A DNA stretch of 64,000 nucleotides from Mesorhabditis belari (GCA_958450365.1 CAUEEP010000928.1:1700001-1764000); one strand, 5' to 3'; shown: positions 1-12,444, counted from the first letter of the stretch. Numbers and translations: made by a program. Notes: generated by a model from the letters alone, not told the origin.

Positions 1-900
1 CTTGATTAAGAGATATTGACTGGGTCGACACGAAAAAGCCCTCATTGATCTTGATTGAGGATCTTGATTGAGGATCTTGATTGATTTCTGACCAAACATG
101 CACAAGCGAAAGACTATCGATCGATTGTAAGTCTTTCGGGTAAGTAACAACCAACAAATTTCACCTAGCAGTGCCGAGAAATCGGCAGACAGGACAGACG
201 GCCACAGTTTGTCTCTTAATAAAGAGTATGGCAAACATAAATGTCACAAAAAACAAAAGAATATTTAAAATCGTTAACTATTTACCAACCTTTCAACGAT
301 TTGTTTTATCAAGGCACCTTATTGTTGTTTCTGTTGTTGTTTCTGTTGTTGTTTCGTTAAAAGTTTTGGCAATTCGACATTTATGTTCGCCCATCTCTCT
401 GTAAAAGTCATTAAAACAAAGGAAACAAAGAACCGTTCCCGAAAAAGAAAGGAATCAAAAACACTTAACTTCTGTTATAGCAGTTGATCTTGATGAATTT
501 GCGATGAAATGGCAAAGAAAAACGATGAAAAATGAATAAAAACAACGGAAAATGGCTTCAAGCAATGGAAATTGCGGATCACGGTAGCTAGTGCATTTTA
601 GAATGCGTCCCCAAAATTTTTCTTTGTAAGTGCTCTTGCGTTGCTCGACCAAACATCGTTTCCTTTCGCTTTTCAGCAAGAAATAGCGGCATTTCTCATT
701 TTCATCAATTTTCAAATTCAAAACAAAACAAAAATCTCGAATGTGTTGCTTGCTAGTGCATTTTAGAATGCGTCCCCAAAAATTTTCTTTGTAAACGATC
801 GAATATCGAAAACATTATATGATTTGTTTATCGTTATAAGCAAATAAAAGCTAAAAGATTCTTTTTTTTCTTTTCAATCTTGTTAGTTTTATGCTGTTAG
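1..900. other. Gene-free stretch with short repeats
   Basis: No coding exon seen. A GATCTTGATTGAG motif is repeated near 45-85. A 43-base direct repeat (GCTAGTGCATTTTAGAATGC then CGTCCCC) occurs at about 587-629 and 752-795; it may be a dispersed repeat or a local duplication. Confidence 0.5.
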
Positions 901-934
901 TTGTTGTTAATTTCTTTATATTTTCTTTCTTTCT

Positions 935-1030
935 TTCAGTATGTATTGTATGATTAAGTATCACTGTGCATTTCTCTATGATTTCTTTCACTTTATCGTT
1001 TGAATAAAGTATTATTATTATTATTATTAA
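935..1030 (+). mobile_element. LINE 3' tail fragment
   Basis: This matches the 3' untranslated tail of the LINE ends at 1193-1510 and 14166-14474: the same run from TTTCAGTATGTATTG to GAATAAAGTATTATT, ending in an (ATT)n microsatellite. Only the tail is present, as expected of a 5'-truncated retroposed copy. Confidence 0.65.
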
Positions 1031-1192
1031 AAAAAAGCCTCTATTCTTGATATTTTGATAACCAAAAAGAAAACTGTAATTAATAATTAATTCTAAATGC
1101 AAAAATTTCCGTTAGAAAGGCCACAAATTTCCGGAAATATTGCTTTTTTTTAATAATAAAAATTAAAGTTCAAATGAAAAATAGAGAAAAAA

Positions 1193-1515
1193 TTTTTCAA
1201 ATTTAAACCGCGGTCAGGGCCCAGAAGTGGCTCATTCCTTTTGCAAATTCCCTTTGCTTCCAATGCCTCTTTATCAAATTCATTTCCCGTTAGAGCCGCT
1301 AGATTATGGAACTTGCTCCCAAACGACATACGAGAAATTCAGTCGCTTTTCATATTCAAGAAACGTATCGATGCTTTAGATCTAGTGGCTCTTTGCCGTA
1401 AGTAATTGGCTTATTGATTTCAGTATGTATTGTATGATTAAGTATCACTGTGCATTTCTCTATCATTTCTTTCACTTTATCGTTTGAATAAAGTATTATT
1501 ATTATTATTATTATT
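1193..1515 (+). mobile_element. 5'-truncated non-LTR retrotransposon (CR1/RTE-like 3' end)
   Basis: The plus strand encodes the C-terminal end of a non-LTR reverse transcriptase ORF, seen as the motif RLWNLLPNDIR followed by a DALDLVALCRK end and a stop, then a short 3' tail closing with (ATT)n. The segment is virtually identical to 14166-14474, so both copies are young. WN-LP near the ORF end is typical of CR1/RTE-like elements; the exact clade cannot be decided from this piece. Confidence 0.75.
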
Positions 1516-2544
1516 TCTGAAAAGAAACGTGATGGGTGGTCGCGGGCTTTGTGAATCCTCGTTCTCTTTTCCCATTCATTCCCCTGCTCCCATTCCCTTT
1601 TCACAAACAAAACCCATAGTCACACAGTCACACAGTCAAATCATCGTTTTATTGTGATTTTCTAAGCAAAAACTTATCTAATCGATGTTGGAATGTGGTT
1701 TTCAGGATGTTTTTTTTGCTTCAAGAATATTTCAAAGAGTGAAATCGATTGGATTGGTCATTAAAGGTGAGCAAATCGGAGAAATCCTGATTTTGCTAGT
1801 TCTGAATCAGCCTTGTGAGCATCAGCATCCTCTTGCATCACACCAAATCCTCTTGTCAAAGTGATTTTTGGCTCACGGAAGAAGATCTTTCGAAATAGTT
1901 ATTCGAACAAACATTGATATTGATTTTTTTAATTGCTATTTTCGACAAATCATCGATTTTCTTCGATTGGAAATCAAAAAAGGAGATTTTACTGATATAT
2001 TGTCTATCGATATCGTCTCTAAGATATCGTCTAAGATAGATATCGTCTCTAACCGATTAATCACATCATTTAATCAATTTTTTTTAACCAATCCACCATC
2101 TAATCAATGATTTTCGACTTCTTCTCGATCTAATTCATTCCAAAGTCATTCCAAACCAAAAAATTTCAGCTTTTTTGGCTCAAAGACGGCTGAGAGAAGA
2201 CAGTCAAATAGATATTTACTTTTCTTTTACTGTTTACTGCATTCTATGACACATCTTTACGACAGTATGCCACCATATAATCGAAATTTTCCGAAAATCG
2301 AACCCAATCCACAATTTTATCCCCTTTTTTCCTATCTTTTTCCATTCTGTTCCACTAATTTCTTTTCTTCTCTCTCGAATCTGTCATTGATCTAGACGAT
2401 TGTTCGTTTTGTTCTTTTACCTCAAAAATTTTCACATACTTTTCTCGAAATCGACCAAATTGAGTCAATTTTTGGTGGGTCATAAGAAAATTTTCCAAAC
2501 TTATCTTCGGTAAAGTGCTCGAAAAATGAAAATTACTCTAGAGA
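1516..2544. other. No gene seen
   Basis: AT-rich intergenic DNA. Open frames here are short, lack splice-consistent partners and resemble no protein I know. The stretch 1990-2055 is rich in ATATCGTCT-like repeats. Confidence 0.4.
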
Positions 2545-3095
2545 CTTTATCGCTAGTTATTGTCTAGTTATTGTCTAGTTATTGGCTAGTTATTGTCTAG
2601 TTATTGTCTAGTTATTGCCTAGTTATTGTCTAGCTTTATCTAGTTTTCTCAAGTTATTGTCTAGTTATTGTCTAGTTATTGTCTAGCTTTATCTAGTTTT
2701 CTCTAGTTGTTGTCTAGTTATTGCCTAGTTATTGTCTAGCTTTATCTAGTTTTCTCAAGTTATTGTCTAGTTATTGTCTAGTTATTGTCTAGCTTTATCT
2801 AGTTTTCTCTAGTTGTTGTCTAGTTATTGCCTAGTTATTGTCTAGCTTTATCTAGTTTTCTCAAGTTATTGTCTAGTTATTGTCTAGTTATTGTCTAGCT
2901 TTATCTAGTTTTCTCTAGTTGTTGTCTAGTTATTGCCTAGTTATTGTCTAGCTTTATCTAGTTTTCTCAAGTTATTGTCTAGTTATTGTCTAGTTATTGT
3001 CTAGCTTTATCTAGTTTTCTCTAGTTGTTGTCTAGTTATTGCCTAGTTATTGTCTAGCTTTATCTAGTTTTCTCTAGTTATTGTCTAGTTATACC
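2545..3095. repeat. Minisatellite with 106-bp higher-order period
   Basis: The basic unit is TAGTTATTGTC (11 bp) with variants (TTGCC, TTGTTGTC, CTTTATCTAGTTTTCTC). From about 2640 the variants recur in a fixed order: the marker CTCAAGTT appears at 2648, 2754, 2860 and 2966, exactly 106 bp apart. The array therefore has a higher-order structure produced by amplification of a block of about ten units. Confidence 0.85.
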
Positions 3096-3603
3096 TTATG
3101 TCTTACTTATATCTCCATCATTTTCCCAACGAAAATCTATTCATTTTCTTTTCTTCTCTTATAAAGAATAGTTTGATTTTGTTAAATTTTTAGAAAAAAT
3201 AATGGTTAGCTAAGTTAAATATATCCAAGAACGGAAAAAATACCAAAGAAATCAATAGAAATTTTTCCAAACATTTTTGTGAATCATTTATTCGAACTAA
3301 TAACGTTTTTTGACTTGATGATTTAAGCAAAAAAATGGTTAAATCACCAATATTTGTAATCCAGAAAGCATGTGACTTTGGAAATTGTGGTATTGAGTTT
3401 TCCAGATGCAGTGACAGCATTCCATCCATTTCCCGTGGCATTACATCTCAATAAAGTTCTCGTCTCGGAACCCCCTCCACCGACCTCTCTTTCGTTCACT
3501 GCACCCTCATTGAACTAGAAAAGAGTTTAAAATTAAGTTCGAGGACAAATCTATGAATATAATATATTAATATAGTATATGGATATAGTATATTAATATA
3601 ATA

Positions 3604-3723
3604 TACCGTATTTTCTGTAATAGTAGTGCGCACTATTATTTTTTCAACCCCCCTCCAGCCTGCACTACTATTACAGACTGCACTACTATTATATACTGCA
3701 CTACTATTACAGAAAATACGGTA
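3604..3723. mobile_element. Foldback MITE with TACCGTATTTTC termini
   Basis: Terminal inverted repeats of about 27 bp: TACCGTATTTTCTGTAATAG at the left and its complement at the right, inside (TA)n-rich flanks. Inside is a repeated CACTACTATTA motif. The ends resemble, but differ from, the TACCGTAAATACTG family found at 41551, 42407, 46514, 55154 and 59997. Confidence 0.75.
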
Positions 3724-5046
3724 TTAATATAATATATGAATCACTTGACTGTGGAAAAGAAGCAGCACAATTTCTTTTTCACAAATTATTAGAGAACGTA
3801 AATAGTGAATTGTTCAAAGTTAAAGCATTAGTTAAAGCATCATTTATTGAGCATTTACCGTCAGTTTATTTAGCCTTAAAGTTGATGCATTAAAGATGAA
3901 TTGTTCTTGATCAATTGTTGATCATGATCAAAGATCAATTCTTGTTCAAAAAGCAAAGGGAAATCATGAACACAGAAGTCATTTTATGATAGCTAAATAC
4001 AATTTAGTCAACAATTTAGTCAACAATTTAGTCAACCTTTCCTCCATTACAAACCCTCATTGAACTAGAAAAGAGTTAAATATTAAGTTAATCTTAGAAT
4101 AAGTAGAATTAGAATAAGTAATCACATATTTCTCCAAATAAATTACAACTTCTAATCTTTTTTTTTTGACTACCCATTTTTTTAAGTGCTTATAGAAAAT
4201 GATCTATAAATGCTATGGTGATGAAATCTTGAATAGATATAGAAAACAATATACAGTTTCATTTAAAAGCCTACAAATAACGAAAATATCTGCCTAGAAA
4301 AAAGAAGAAACAAACAAAGAACTATTTCCGATCACCTTGTACAACTTACTCGAATGAAAGACGAGGATGTTGTGATATTTTTCGGACAAACAAGCACCCG
4401 AACCACACAACCATCAGGATCATTTCGTAAAGCATCTAAACAAACAAAACAATGAAACAATGGCTCATCTTTATCTATTGCTATCAACAGTTGAAACTAG
4501 TTGAAGAACGAACCAACAGTGAAGGGTGATGATCCTTCTTGTGTGCTGATCTCAAGTGGTGGATTGTTCATGGTACACTGCGAACATTCTGTAAATGTTT
4601 TTTTTCTTCATTTTCAGTGAGTTCATCTAGCCGGATAATATTTCCCTTCTAGTATATTATTCATCCAGTAAATAAACTTACTTGAAATCCAGCAAGCCGG
4701 CGCCGGGCTTAGCAATGGATCAGCCGGTAATTGAAGGCCACATTGCGTCGCATTTGTTCCTAAGTTTTTCACCTAAATAATCCTCAATTGGCTATGGATT
4801 TGACGGGAAAAGGTTTTAGATAAAAGTTTATATAATATTATCTTGTCAACGAGTAGTTAGTTTAGTCAATTAGTTTATTCCGTCCAGTTGAAGATATTAT
4901 TTTATAAATTTTACCCATTTTTTCAATAAAACTCATCAAAACTTATTAAAAAAAGAGATTAAATTTTTAAAAATACTGAATTAAACTATGAATTCGATTG
5001 AATGGACGAACTTTGCTTAGTAAAAGAACTAAAGAAACTTTAAAGT
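3724..5046. other. No gene seen
   Basis: AT-rich intergenic DNA. Contains short direct repeats (CAACAATTTAGT near 4010-4035) and a possible polyadenylation region for the minus-strand gene that follows (TTTATT on plus near 4870). No coding exon recognised. Confidence 0.35.
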
Positions 5047-6066
5047 TTACCCAGAAATCTTTACCACAGATAGGGAATTGCAACAAGCAGCTCCTGTGCC
5101 ACATGGCTTCGCTGGACATTTCAATGCTCGAGTTGTTGCGCCGCTGGAAAATTTCTGTTATCTTTTGTTTCGGTTATTCTTTATGAAGAAGCCCCTACAC
5201 GCAAGGGCATCCATAAGGCGCTGATCGACACGTTCTCGTCTGATTCACCGTCCCACACAATCCACAAGTCGCCGAACACGAGCCCTTGTTCGCCCAAGCC
5301 GACCACACACCGCCTGATGGACATGGGCACACGTTGAGTTTAGCTAAAGAGGAAACTAATAGCTAAACAAACTAATGGCTAAACATTAAATAGAAATTAG
5401 ATATAATATTGATTATATTATAATGAAATGTTGTCTGTCTATGTGCTATTTGAACTGATAAAAAGGCAAAATAATTGACCAGAGCCGGACTCGAATCCTC
5501 GACCTCTCAGACTAGAGCCGAGCGCGTTAACCACTCGCCCATTGCCCTACGGTGTGTGGATCACAAGTTTCATGTTAACTGACCATTGATTGAGCATTGA
5601 TCCGCTTGATAGTCGTCGGCTCGAGCGACATTTTGACATGTGTTTGCAAGTTTTGTAAATCCAGCCGCACAGAATGGAGCCTTTGGACAAAGAGCCGGTG
5701 CACAGGGAACTGCACGCGAGTAGACACCTCTGAATTCATTACACTTTGTGAAATAGTCTTTTGTTTGAAAACTCACTTGCATTGGCATCCTTGAATCCAC
5801 GAGTTGCACGTTCGCTTCTGGATTTTCCTTCCAAATAGGCCACAAGTCGCTGAACACGTTGTCACATCTGACCAAGGTGACCATTGACCTAAACAAGTTT
5901 TAAAGTTTTCGCATTTTGAATATTCTTACCATTTTCTGGGCATGTAATGCAAGCAGGTAGTGTCGTCGCTTCTACAACAACCACCACTAAAATCAAAGTT
6001 TAAAATTGAGAAACATGAATCAATTTGCAAACCTAAAAGCAGAAAAGCGGCTGTTCTTTGTAACAT
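5047..6066 (-). CDS. Secreted protein with two thrombospondin type 1 repeats
   Basis: Six exons read on the minus strand: 6066-6033, 5986-5930, 5888-5777, 5729-5584, 5343-5199, 5143-5047. All phases agree and give 196 residues. The first 20 or so residues (MLQRTAAFLLLVVVVVEATT) form a signal peptide. Two TSP1-like modules follow: WSPWSDVTTCSATCG, then WSAWANKGSCSATCG, each with downstream Cys in the usual R-T-C pattern and an intron at the same place in the module, so one arose from the other. TSP1 repeats usually act in extracellular matrix, adhesion or cuticle/egg-coat proteins; the role here is unknown. Start: ATG lies three bases after an AAAATCAG acceptor. The last exon could splice at GGTAAAG (near 5060) instead of ending at the TAA at 5047. 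Intron 4 holds a tRNA-like sequence. Confidence 0.8.
5476..5552 (-). repeat. tRNA-like pseudogene/SINE head in intron 4
   Basis: On the minus strand, GGCGAGTGGTTAACGCGCTC resembles an A box/D arm and GGATTCGAGTCC a B box/T arm at normal spacing. The acceptor and T stems do not pair properly, so it is a degenerate tRNA or a tRNA-derived retroposon head rather than a working tRNA gene. Confidence 0.5.
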
Positions 6067-7537
6067 CGTCTGATTTTAGAATGATATTTGGATTTCAGTT
6101 CACTTCATTCACTTTATATGAGCTCTTTATATGAGCTCTTTATTTGAGCGACCTTTGATCCTGATCTGAACTTTAAACAGAAATTTTATTTGATTTTTGA
6201 TGATCAATAATGAAAGGCTCATTTTTCTATCTAAATTTAGCCATTTTACATTTCATTTCGATTTCAAAAGATCACCCCCGCTTATTGACAAAAAAAGAAG
6301 AATAGAAGAATTGAACGACCCGTTGGTCGCTACGAACTCTCGACCACGAAAGTCGCTTTTGATCATCAATCATCAGGTTCAAGTTCAAAAAGTGTACGAG
6401 ATATTGTGCAATGATCAAGGAAAAGACTTCAATGAGATCTTTGATGATAGTCGTTCAATGATAATCGTTCAAAAAGCTTTGAAAGTTTGAGAGAGAGATC
6501 TAGAGAGGAAAGGAGTCCGCATAGCCAAGCTTGGTGTCTGTCTGTTAGTGCAAGCTTGTCCGACTTAGACATTTGCATTTTCAAGTCGAACATTAATAAG
6601 TGTAAGATGGAAGAGTTGCTTGCTCTTTTACAAGATCTTTTTACCGCCTACAGTTCTACCATTTGATGTAAAGATCTCTTCAAAAGACAACAGAGAAACG
6701 AGTATTCAGTTCAGCTTAAAAATACAAATGGCTAGCGCACTTATCCTCTGGAATTCTCTTACAATATTTTCATATTGTTATTTAAAATATGTTGATCTGG
6801 CAAGATTTAGATATGTTTTTATGATTTTTGATTTAATTATGCTTAAATTAAATTATGCTTAATGGTTTCGAGCTTTAGCTAGCTTCTCTTCAACTAAATT
6901 GCTGAAGATCTAGAGATCTAGAGATCTAGAGATCTAGAGACCTAGAGACCTAGAGACCTAGAGATCTAGAGACCTAGAGACCTAGAGACCTAGAGACCTA
7001 GAGATCTAGAGATAAGTTCGAAAGGTAATCTTTTTGTACCAACTGAATGACGTTTATTCAAAAGTCCTAAAGAGCAAATGAATCGGGGCAAAGGTCGAAC
7101 TTCACAAAGGCAAAAAAAAAACATTTTGTGAACGAAATATTGCTTTTTTTGGAATGATCGCTGATCTCTATTTGAGCCAAATCGAGTTCTATTGCCAGTG
7201 CTCGATATAAATGCTTTGGCATTGTTGAGCCATTTCATTTCTTCTATGCACTTGTGCGGTTGACTTATAAAGCTTTAAAAACTAGACCTTACTAACCAGT
7301 AGTCGCTGATAAAAAGTTTTCAAATTGAAGATCCCAAAATTCTCTCCTTTACTATCTTCACGACTTAGCGCTTTCCCTTTCTCAAATCCACGTTAACTAC
7401 ACTTTTTTTTTACTGTAATTTTACTAAGATATTAAATTAGTTGGAAAGTTGTTATCGGTAGCTACTTAGCTACTTAGCTAGTTACAGTAGCTACTGATTA
7501 GTAAGGTCTAGTTGTAATTAAGTAAACTTTTAGGTGA
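6067..7537. other. Intergenic region with GAGACCTA minisatellite
   Basis: Between two divergent genes (TSP1 protein on minus, protease on plus). A duplicated TTTATATGAGCTC (6113-6140) sits just upstream of the minus gene and could be promoter sequence. A minisatellite of GAGATCTA/GAGACCTA octamers covers about 6905-7013. No exon was recognised; the open frames at 6197-6490 and 6990-7238 have no support. Confidence 0.45.
7525..7533 (+). promoter_or_regulatory. Possible spliced-leader acceptor before the protease
   Basis: AACTTTTAG ends five bases before the ATG at 7538. In nematodes a 3' splice site this close to a start codon, with no upstream exon, usually marks spliced-leader trans-splicing. 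Confidence 0.45.
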
Positions 7538-10500
7538 ATGCCTCGTCTATTCATTTTCTCGTTACTCCTCGTCACAGTCTTGTCTCTTCAATTAGATCTA
7601 AGCTCAATAAGCGTAAAGGCGGCACTAAAAGGAATCATTGATGATATAAAAATTGATGATTTCAATAAATTCGCTAAAAAGTGAGTTTTCTCTAAATTAG
7701 ATTTAAAAGTTCTCTAAATTAGATTTAAAAAAACGTACAACTCATTGGAGTTGTTGAAGGAGAAAGCGAAGACTTGGAAAGAGAATATGGATTTCATTGA
7801 AAAGGTTTGAGTTTAAAAGAACTTTTATTCAAATATTGCTTATCCAAATAATAAGCATAGATTTATACAAGTTTAACGATTAAATTTGAGATAAATAACG
7901 AAAAGAGAGGCTATGAAGTGGGCGAGAATTTCTTCACTGATTTGGATGACAATGAGCGATCGAAGGTCGGCATTTTCCGGATACCAAAAGTCTTTTTTAT
8001 CCAGTTCTTCTACAATGTTTTTATATTATTCTAATAGTCTAGCTATTAGACTAGCTCGAATCGTCAAAAAACTGGCCTAAAAACTTGCCTAAAGAAACTT
8101 GTCGAGGCTAAAACTAAAGGAATCAGGACTACAAAAGTACCACAAAAACTTAAAGATATAGTCATCATTTTTTTTTTCTACATTAATGAAATCATTCTAT
8201 TAATTGATTAAATCATTCAATTTGATGAATCATTCTTTTATAAACATTCTTTTGTAAACAATCTTTTATAAACAATCTTTTATAAACAATCTTTTATAAA
8301 CAATCTTTTATAAACATTCTTTTATAAACATTCTTTTATAAACATTCTTTTATAAACAATCTTTTATAAACAATCTTTTATAAACAATCTTTTATAAACA
8401 ATCTTTTATAAACAATCTTTTATAAACATTCTTGTATAAACATTCTTTTATAAACAATCTTTTATAAACATTCTTTTATAAACATTCTTTTATAAACAAT
8501 CTTTTATAAACAATCTTTTATAAACAATCTTTTATAAACATTCTTTATATGGAAAAGTTTATTTTTTAAGTATTTAATGGATGCAAAGAATCTCGATGAT
8601 GCCAATCAGCCGAATCATCCCATTCTTCGACGAGCTAAAAGAGGCGCTGAAGTTCAGGCTTGAAAGCTAAATAAAATCAAATCTAAAGTCTCATATTTAG
8701 TATGTGGGTGAATTCGTTGATTGGCGTGGTCCATTCATGCCGGCGATCAGAGATCAAGGAGCATGTGGATCGTGTTATGCTTTTGCGTAAGAAATTTTGA
8801 TTCGCATCTGATAAGGAAATGTTAAATGCATACTAACGTAGAATTTTGCGCTGATTTCGAATCTGCTTTCCGTTTTTCTGTCGCAACACTCTGTCAAAAG
8901 TTATAAGCGATCAAAGTTTTGTATGGAATCGCAGTAAGCAGCTTGTGAGTTGGCCTTACAGGGGCGGGGGAAAAGATGTCGTGATGGCCGAGTGGTAGTA
9001 GGCTTGGATACCGCTCAGGCCCTGACTCGAAAGCCTTCGGGTTCGAGTCCGGTGTCTGCCTTTCGTTTTGCTTCTTTTAACTGTGAATGGTATGTAATCA
9101 TAATAATGCTTAGTGCAATCAATGCGATCGAAGTTCAATGGAACTCGCTCGGAAATCCTTTCTCCGAATTCTCCGAACAGGTAGTAAAACTGAACCATTT
9201 CCTCTAAACACTTGAGTCTTTAGTTCGATATCGATTGTAATCCATCAACTTACTCAAAAGGTTGTGATGGCGGTTTTGACTGGATAGTGATGAAGTAAGC
9301 GATTGTCTTGGTGGCTTCTCCTTCTCTTTCTTCCTTTCTCTTCCCCCTTGTATTTCCTCTTTCTTCTCTAGCAAGAGGGAAAGGAAAAAAGGTCGAGGGT
9401 TCAATCTCCGAAAATCTTTCTTTGCCATTCCTCTCCTTTACTTTATTAAGTAAGAAAATTGACAACCTTTAGTTATGCTTATCAAAACGGATCGGTGCCA
9501 CGTGCTGCCTATCCATACACGGGCGTCGAGGGAACTTGTAAGAATGATACGGTAAATGTTTGAAAGGACTTTCCAAGGGGAGCTTGCCATGAGCCTCGCA
9601 CGGGCCTTGTGGCCTAGTAGTTAGGAGTCTAAGCTCGTGGTCCGAGCCTTGCTAATTCGGATCCCGATCTTTTCGCTTACTTTACTGCTCTTGCTCTTGC
9701 AAAACCATAGGATCTGCGTTCTTTATCGGATGCTTAGAATATTAAACTTTGAAGTATTTATCGAAGATATAATCAAGAGAAAAACATTCCATTATTTCTT
9801 TGAAATTATTGCTTTTTTTCTTAAAACCATATTAGATTATGTTTTTATGGTTTTTATATACTTTTTCTGATAGGTGAAACTCTTAACTACTCGAATAATA
9901 CACAAATATGCCAAGTTGGTGCATGAACTAAGGGAAGGAGGGGGTATAAATGAGAGTAAGACTCTTTCAATCCCCATAAGAATCCCTGGAAATAACTAAA
10001 ATCAAAAAGTAATCAAATTCTTTGAATTCTTTGAATTCTTTGCATATTTCTAGGAAAGGCTAAACATTGTGGCCGCTTGGTACACTTTGCGATCGGTGGC
10101 TGATGCTGAGTACTACGTCTTTCACAAAGGGCCCGTCAGTTTTGGTGAGATTTTTCTCTTATCAGCACGAAAAGAAAAGCTAACTTCTTCTTGTTTTTCG
10201 CTATTTATTAGGGTAAAGTAATTTCCCTACCAAGTAAAGGGAAAGTACTTTCCCTGCCTAAAGTACTTTCCCTACTTCAGTAATCGTATCTCCCAGCTCA
10301 AGCTCAAGCTATAGTAGAGTTTTTAAAATGTTAAAATATCATATCCAGTTAATATATTCCTCCAAAAACAAAGATTTTGCTAGAAATTCTTTAAAAATGA
10401 TCGTTTTTAATGAATTGTTTTTCCTTTAGGTTTCTACGTTGAACCATCTTTTCTCTCATATAAATCAGGCATCTACAATCCACCAATCGGCAATTGTTAC

Positions 10501-11434
10501 AAGTACAATAATATAGGCGGTCATGCGATGACGATCGTTGGATTTGGTGAGTGAAATAGAGAAAGAAATTCGTTTATTATCACAGAAATTCTCAGGCTCA
10601 GACAAGGGAATTCCCTATTGGATTGTGCGCAATCAGTGGGGTGACGATTTTGGAGAGGCTGGATATATCAGAGTAAGATTTGTTTTCAAAGATATGGTTA
10701 GAATCATAGGGGTTTTTCTTTGACTAGAGATTGTTTAGAGAAGCTTTGAATACTGTGGATAGTGCTAATCCTCTCTGAGCAGTCTGACTCTGAGTTTCTG
10801 ACAAAATCGAATTAACTGTATGATCCCTAAGTAAATTAAAGGGTTTTTAAGAGCTTTGTTACGGCTGTAGAAAGCTAGCTAGCTGTATAGGAAGCTAGCT
10901 AGCTGTATAGGAAGCTAGCTAGCTGTATAGGAAGCTAGCTAGCTGTATAGAAGCTAGCTAGCTGTATAGGAAGCTAGCTAGCTGTATAGGAAGCAGCTAG
11001 CTGTAAGGAAGCTAGCAGCTGTAAAGAAAGCAGCAGCTGATAGGAAGCTAGCTAGCTGTAGAAGCTGCGCTGTATAGGAAGCAGCTGCTGGAGCTGGCTA
11101 GCTGTATAGGAAGCAGCTAGCTGGGGCGCTAGCTGTATAGGGGCTACTAGCTGTATAGGGAGCTAGCTAGCTGTATAGGAAGCTAGCTAGCTGTATAGGA
11201 AGCTAGCTAGCTGTAAAGGAAGCTAGCTAGCTGTATAGGAAGCTAGCTTCTTCTATTTGAAAACTCTATAGACGGAATATTTTAACCTTGTAAATGTGAT
11301 CTAATCAATTTCTCTGTTGTTCTCTGCTTCTTAACTAGCAAAAAATTTGAATTCAGATGCGAAGAGGTGTTGATGTTTGTAATATGGAGACAAGAGGCAT
11401 CAATCTTCCATGGGTACACGGACAAACTGATTAA
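7538..11434 (+). CDS. Papain-family (C1A) cysteine protease
   Basis: Twelve exons: 7538-7680, 7723-7804, 7891-7965, 8571-8651, 8701-8786, 9114-9180, 9224-9294, 9473-9551, 10054-10144, 10430-10546, 10596-10672, 11357-11434. All phases agree; 348 residues. Order: signal peptide (1-17), an I29-type inhibitor propeptide (FKKTYNS at about 49-55), then the mature enzyme from about residue 130. Catalytic residues are visible: Gln146 and Cys152 in DQGACGSCYAFA, GCDGG after it, His290 in GGHAMTIVGFG and Asn310 in VRNQWG. Unusual changes: Tyr replaces the Trp that normally follows the catalytic Cys, and RNQWG replaces the common NSWG. The enzyme is probably secreted or lysosomal. Introns 3, 5, 8 and 11 are swollen by a minisatellite or tRNA-like repeats. 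A polyA signal (AATAAA) lies 30 bases after the stop. Confidence 0.9.
8218..8548. repeat. 14-bp minisatellite in protease intron 3
   Basis: About 23 units of ACAATCTTTTATAA with a C-to-T/A variant (ACATTCTTTTATAA). It fills the intron between exons 3 and 4. Confidence 0.85.
8849..9060 (+). mobile_element. tRNA-like retroposon (SINE-like) in protease intron 5
   Basis: A tRNA-like segment (8977-9060) has GATGGCCGAGTGGTAGT (A box, tRNA-Ser-like) and GGGTTCGAGTCC (B box). About 90 bases upstream of it (GAATCTGCTTTCC ... CTCTGTCAAAAGTT) recur, in the same order and also followed by a tRNA-like segment, at 29411-29617. The pairing indicates a mobile unit and not a free-standing tRNA gene; acceptor-stem pairing is poor. 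Confidence 0.6.
9603..9672 (+). repeat. tRNA-like sequence in protease intron 8
   Basis: GGCCTAGTAGTTAGGAGTC resembles the D arm of tRNA-Glu/Asp, and a stem GCTCG/CGAGC follows, but its loop is five bases and the T arm is degenerate. Probably a tRNA-derived repeat or pseudogene. Confidence 0.4.
10865..11248. repeat. 20-bp minisatellite in protease intron 11
   Basis: About 19 units of GCTAGCTAGCTGTATAGGAA. The outer units are near perfect, whereas the middle (about 10990-11150) is full of small deletions, as expected of decay or of sequencing error in a difficult array. Confidence 0.9.
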
Positions 11435-11463
11435 TAGAACGAAGAAACATTTACCTAGTGGCA

Positions 11464-11469
11464 AATAAA
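11464..11469 (+). terminator. Polyadenylation signal of the protease gene
   Basis: AATAAA 30 bases after the stop codon, followed by T-rich sequence; a normal place for 3' end formation in a nematode gene. Confidence 0.6.
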
Positions 11470-11659
11470 GTTTTGACTCTTTCTTCTTTCATTAAAGTTT
11501 TTGGTTTTTTTGTGAAACAAGAGATCATTAAATAAACTCAATCGATAAGACCCTTTAAAATGAATCGAGAAATAAAATGCGCTTATTATATTTAAGATAA
11601 AATACTCCTATCTGTCTAGATTTTAACCTATCACCGAGAGTCAGTCTTTGTGTAGAACA

Positions 11660-11870
11660 CAAGGTCAATACGGCAAGAAGGCCAATACGGTTCCAATAGG
11701 ATCCATTGAAAATATGGTTCCAATACGGTTCCAATACGGTTCCTATTTTGATTAGATATTGTGCCAATACGGACAACACGGTTCCAAAACGGTTCCTTTT
11801 TCGATTAAATATGGTTCCAATATGGTTCCAATACGGTTCTAAGAAGGTTCCAATACGGTTCCAATAGGAT
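11660..11870. repeat. GGTTCCAATAC tandem repeat
   Basis: Irregular array of GGTTCCAATAC/GGTTCCTATT units. Short stretches on either side (TGTGAAACAAGAGATCATTA at 11513 and 12062) are duplicated, so the whole 11.5-12.06 kb block may be an insertion between copies of one sequence. Confidence 0.6.
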
Positions 11871-12117
11871 TCCTATTTTTCTATTTTTGTTCCTACGGGA
11901 CATCATGGTCGAGGTATTGGACGCGACGAAAGTCGATTTGAACATGGCTGTGGAGTAACAGATCACTGTCAAAGCTACCATTACCACAGAACAATTACGC
12001 AGTGGATAAAAGCTGCCCTTACCAAGAAGTTTTCCTAGCTACGGGCTCAGATCATACGATTTGTGAAACAAGAGATCATTAAACGAACTCTTTAAAGAAA
12101 TGTCTCTTATTGATTGA

Positions 12118-12297
12118 ATGAATGTGGCAAGTACGACGGGTTTCTACCGTGTGAAATATTCCGGCGAGCTGCTCGAGGGACTTCTGAAAGCTGTCGCAAA
12201 CCAAACTCTTCCCGTTTTGGAGCGCTTTGGATTGAGCGCAAGAATTTCTGGAATCCAATCTGATCGAAGCGCGTCGATCGATCAAAATCGTTATTGA
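12118..12297 (+). pseudogene. Fragment of an M1 aminopeptidase (puromycin-sensitive type)
   Basis: A 59-codon open frame contains TTGFYRVKYSGELLEGLL and then LPVLERFGL. This is the conserved segment found after the catalytic domain of puromycin-sensitive aminopeptidases (human NPEPPS, C. elegans PAM-1), where TGFYR-x-x-YS and DRLGL are hallmark strings. No flanking part of the enzyme, and no HExxH zinc motif, was found nearby. It looks like a captured exon or a dead copy. After FGL the frame diverges from the family. Confidence 0.6.
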
Positions 12298-12444
12298 AAG
12301 CGAGTGGTCTCTTGAATGGAGATGATTTTGGCGGAAACACAAAAGCACTTTTCACCCATTTCTTCCGAATCATTCAAAGATTTCATTCAAAGAAATGCAA
12401 ATATTTTTCTTGTTTTTGATTTTTTTGAATAAATCTTCTAAAAA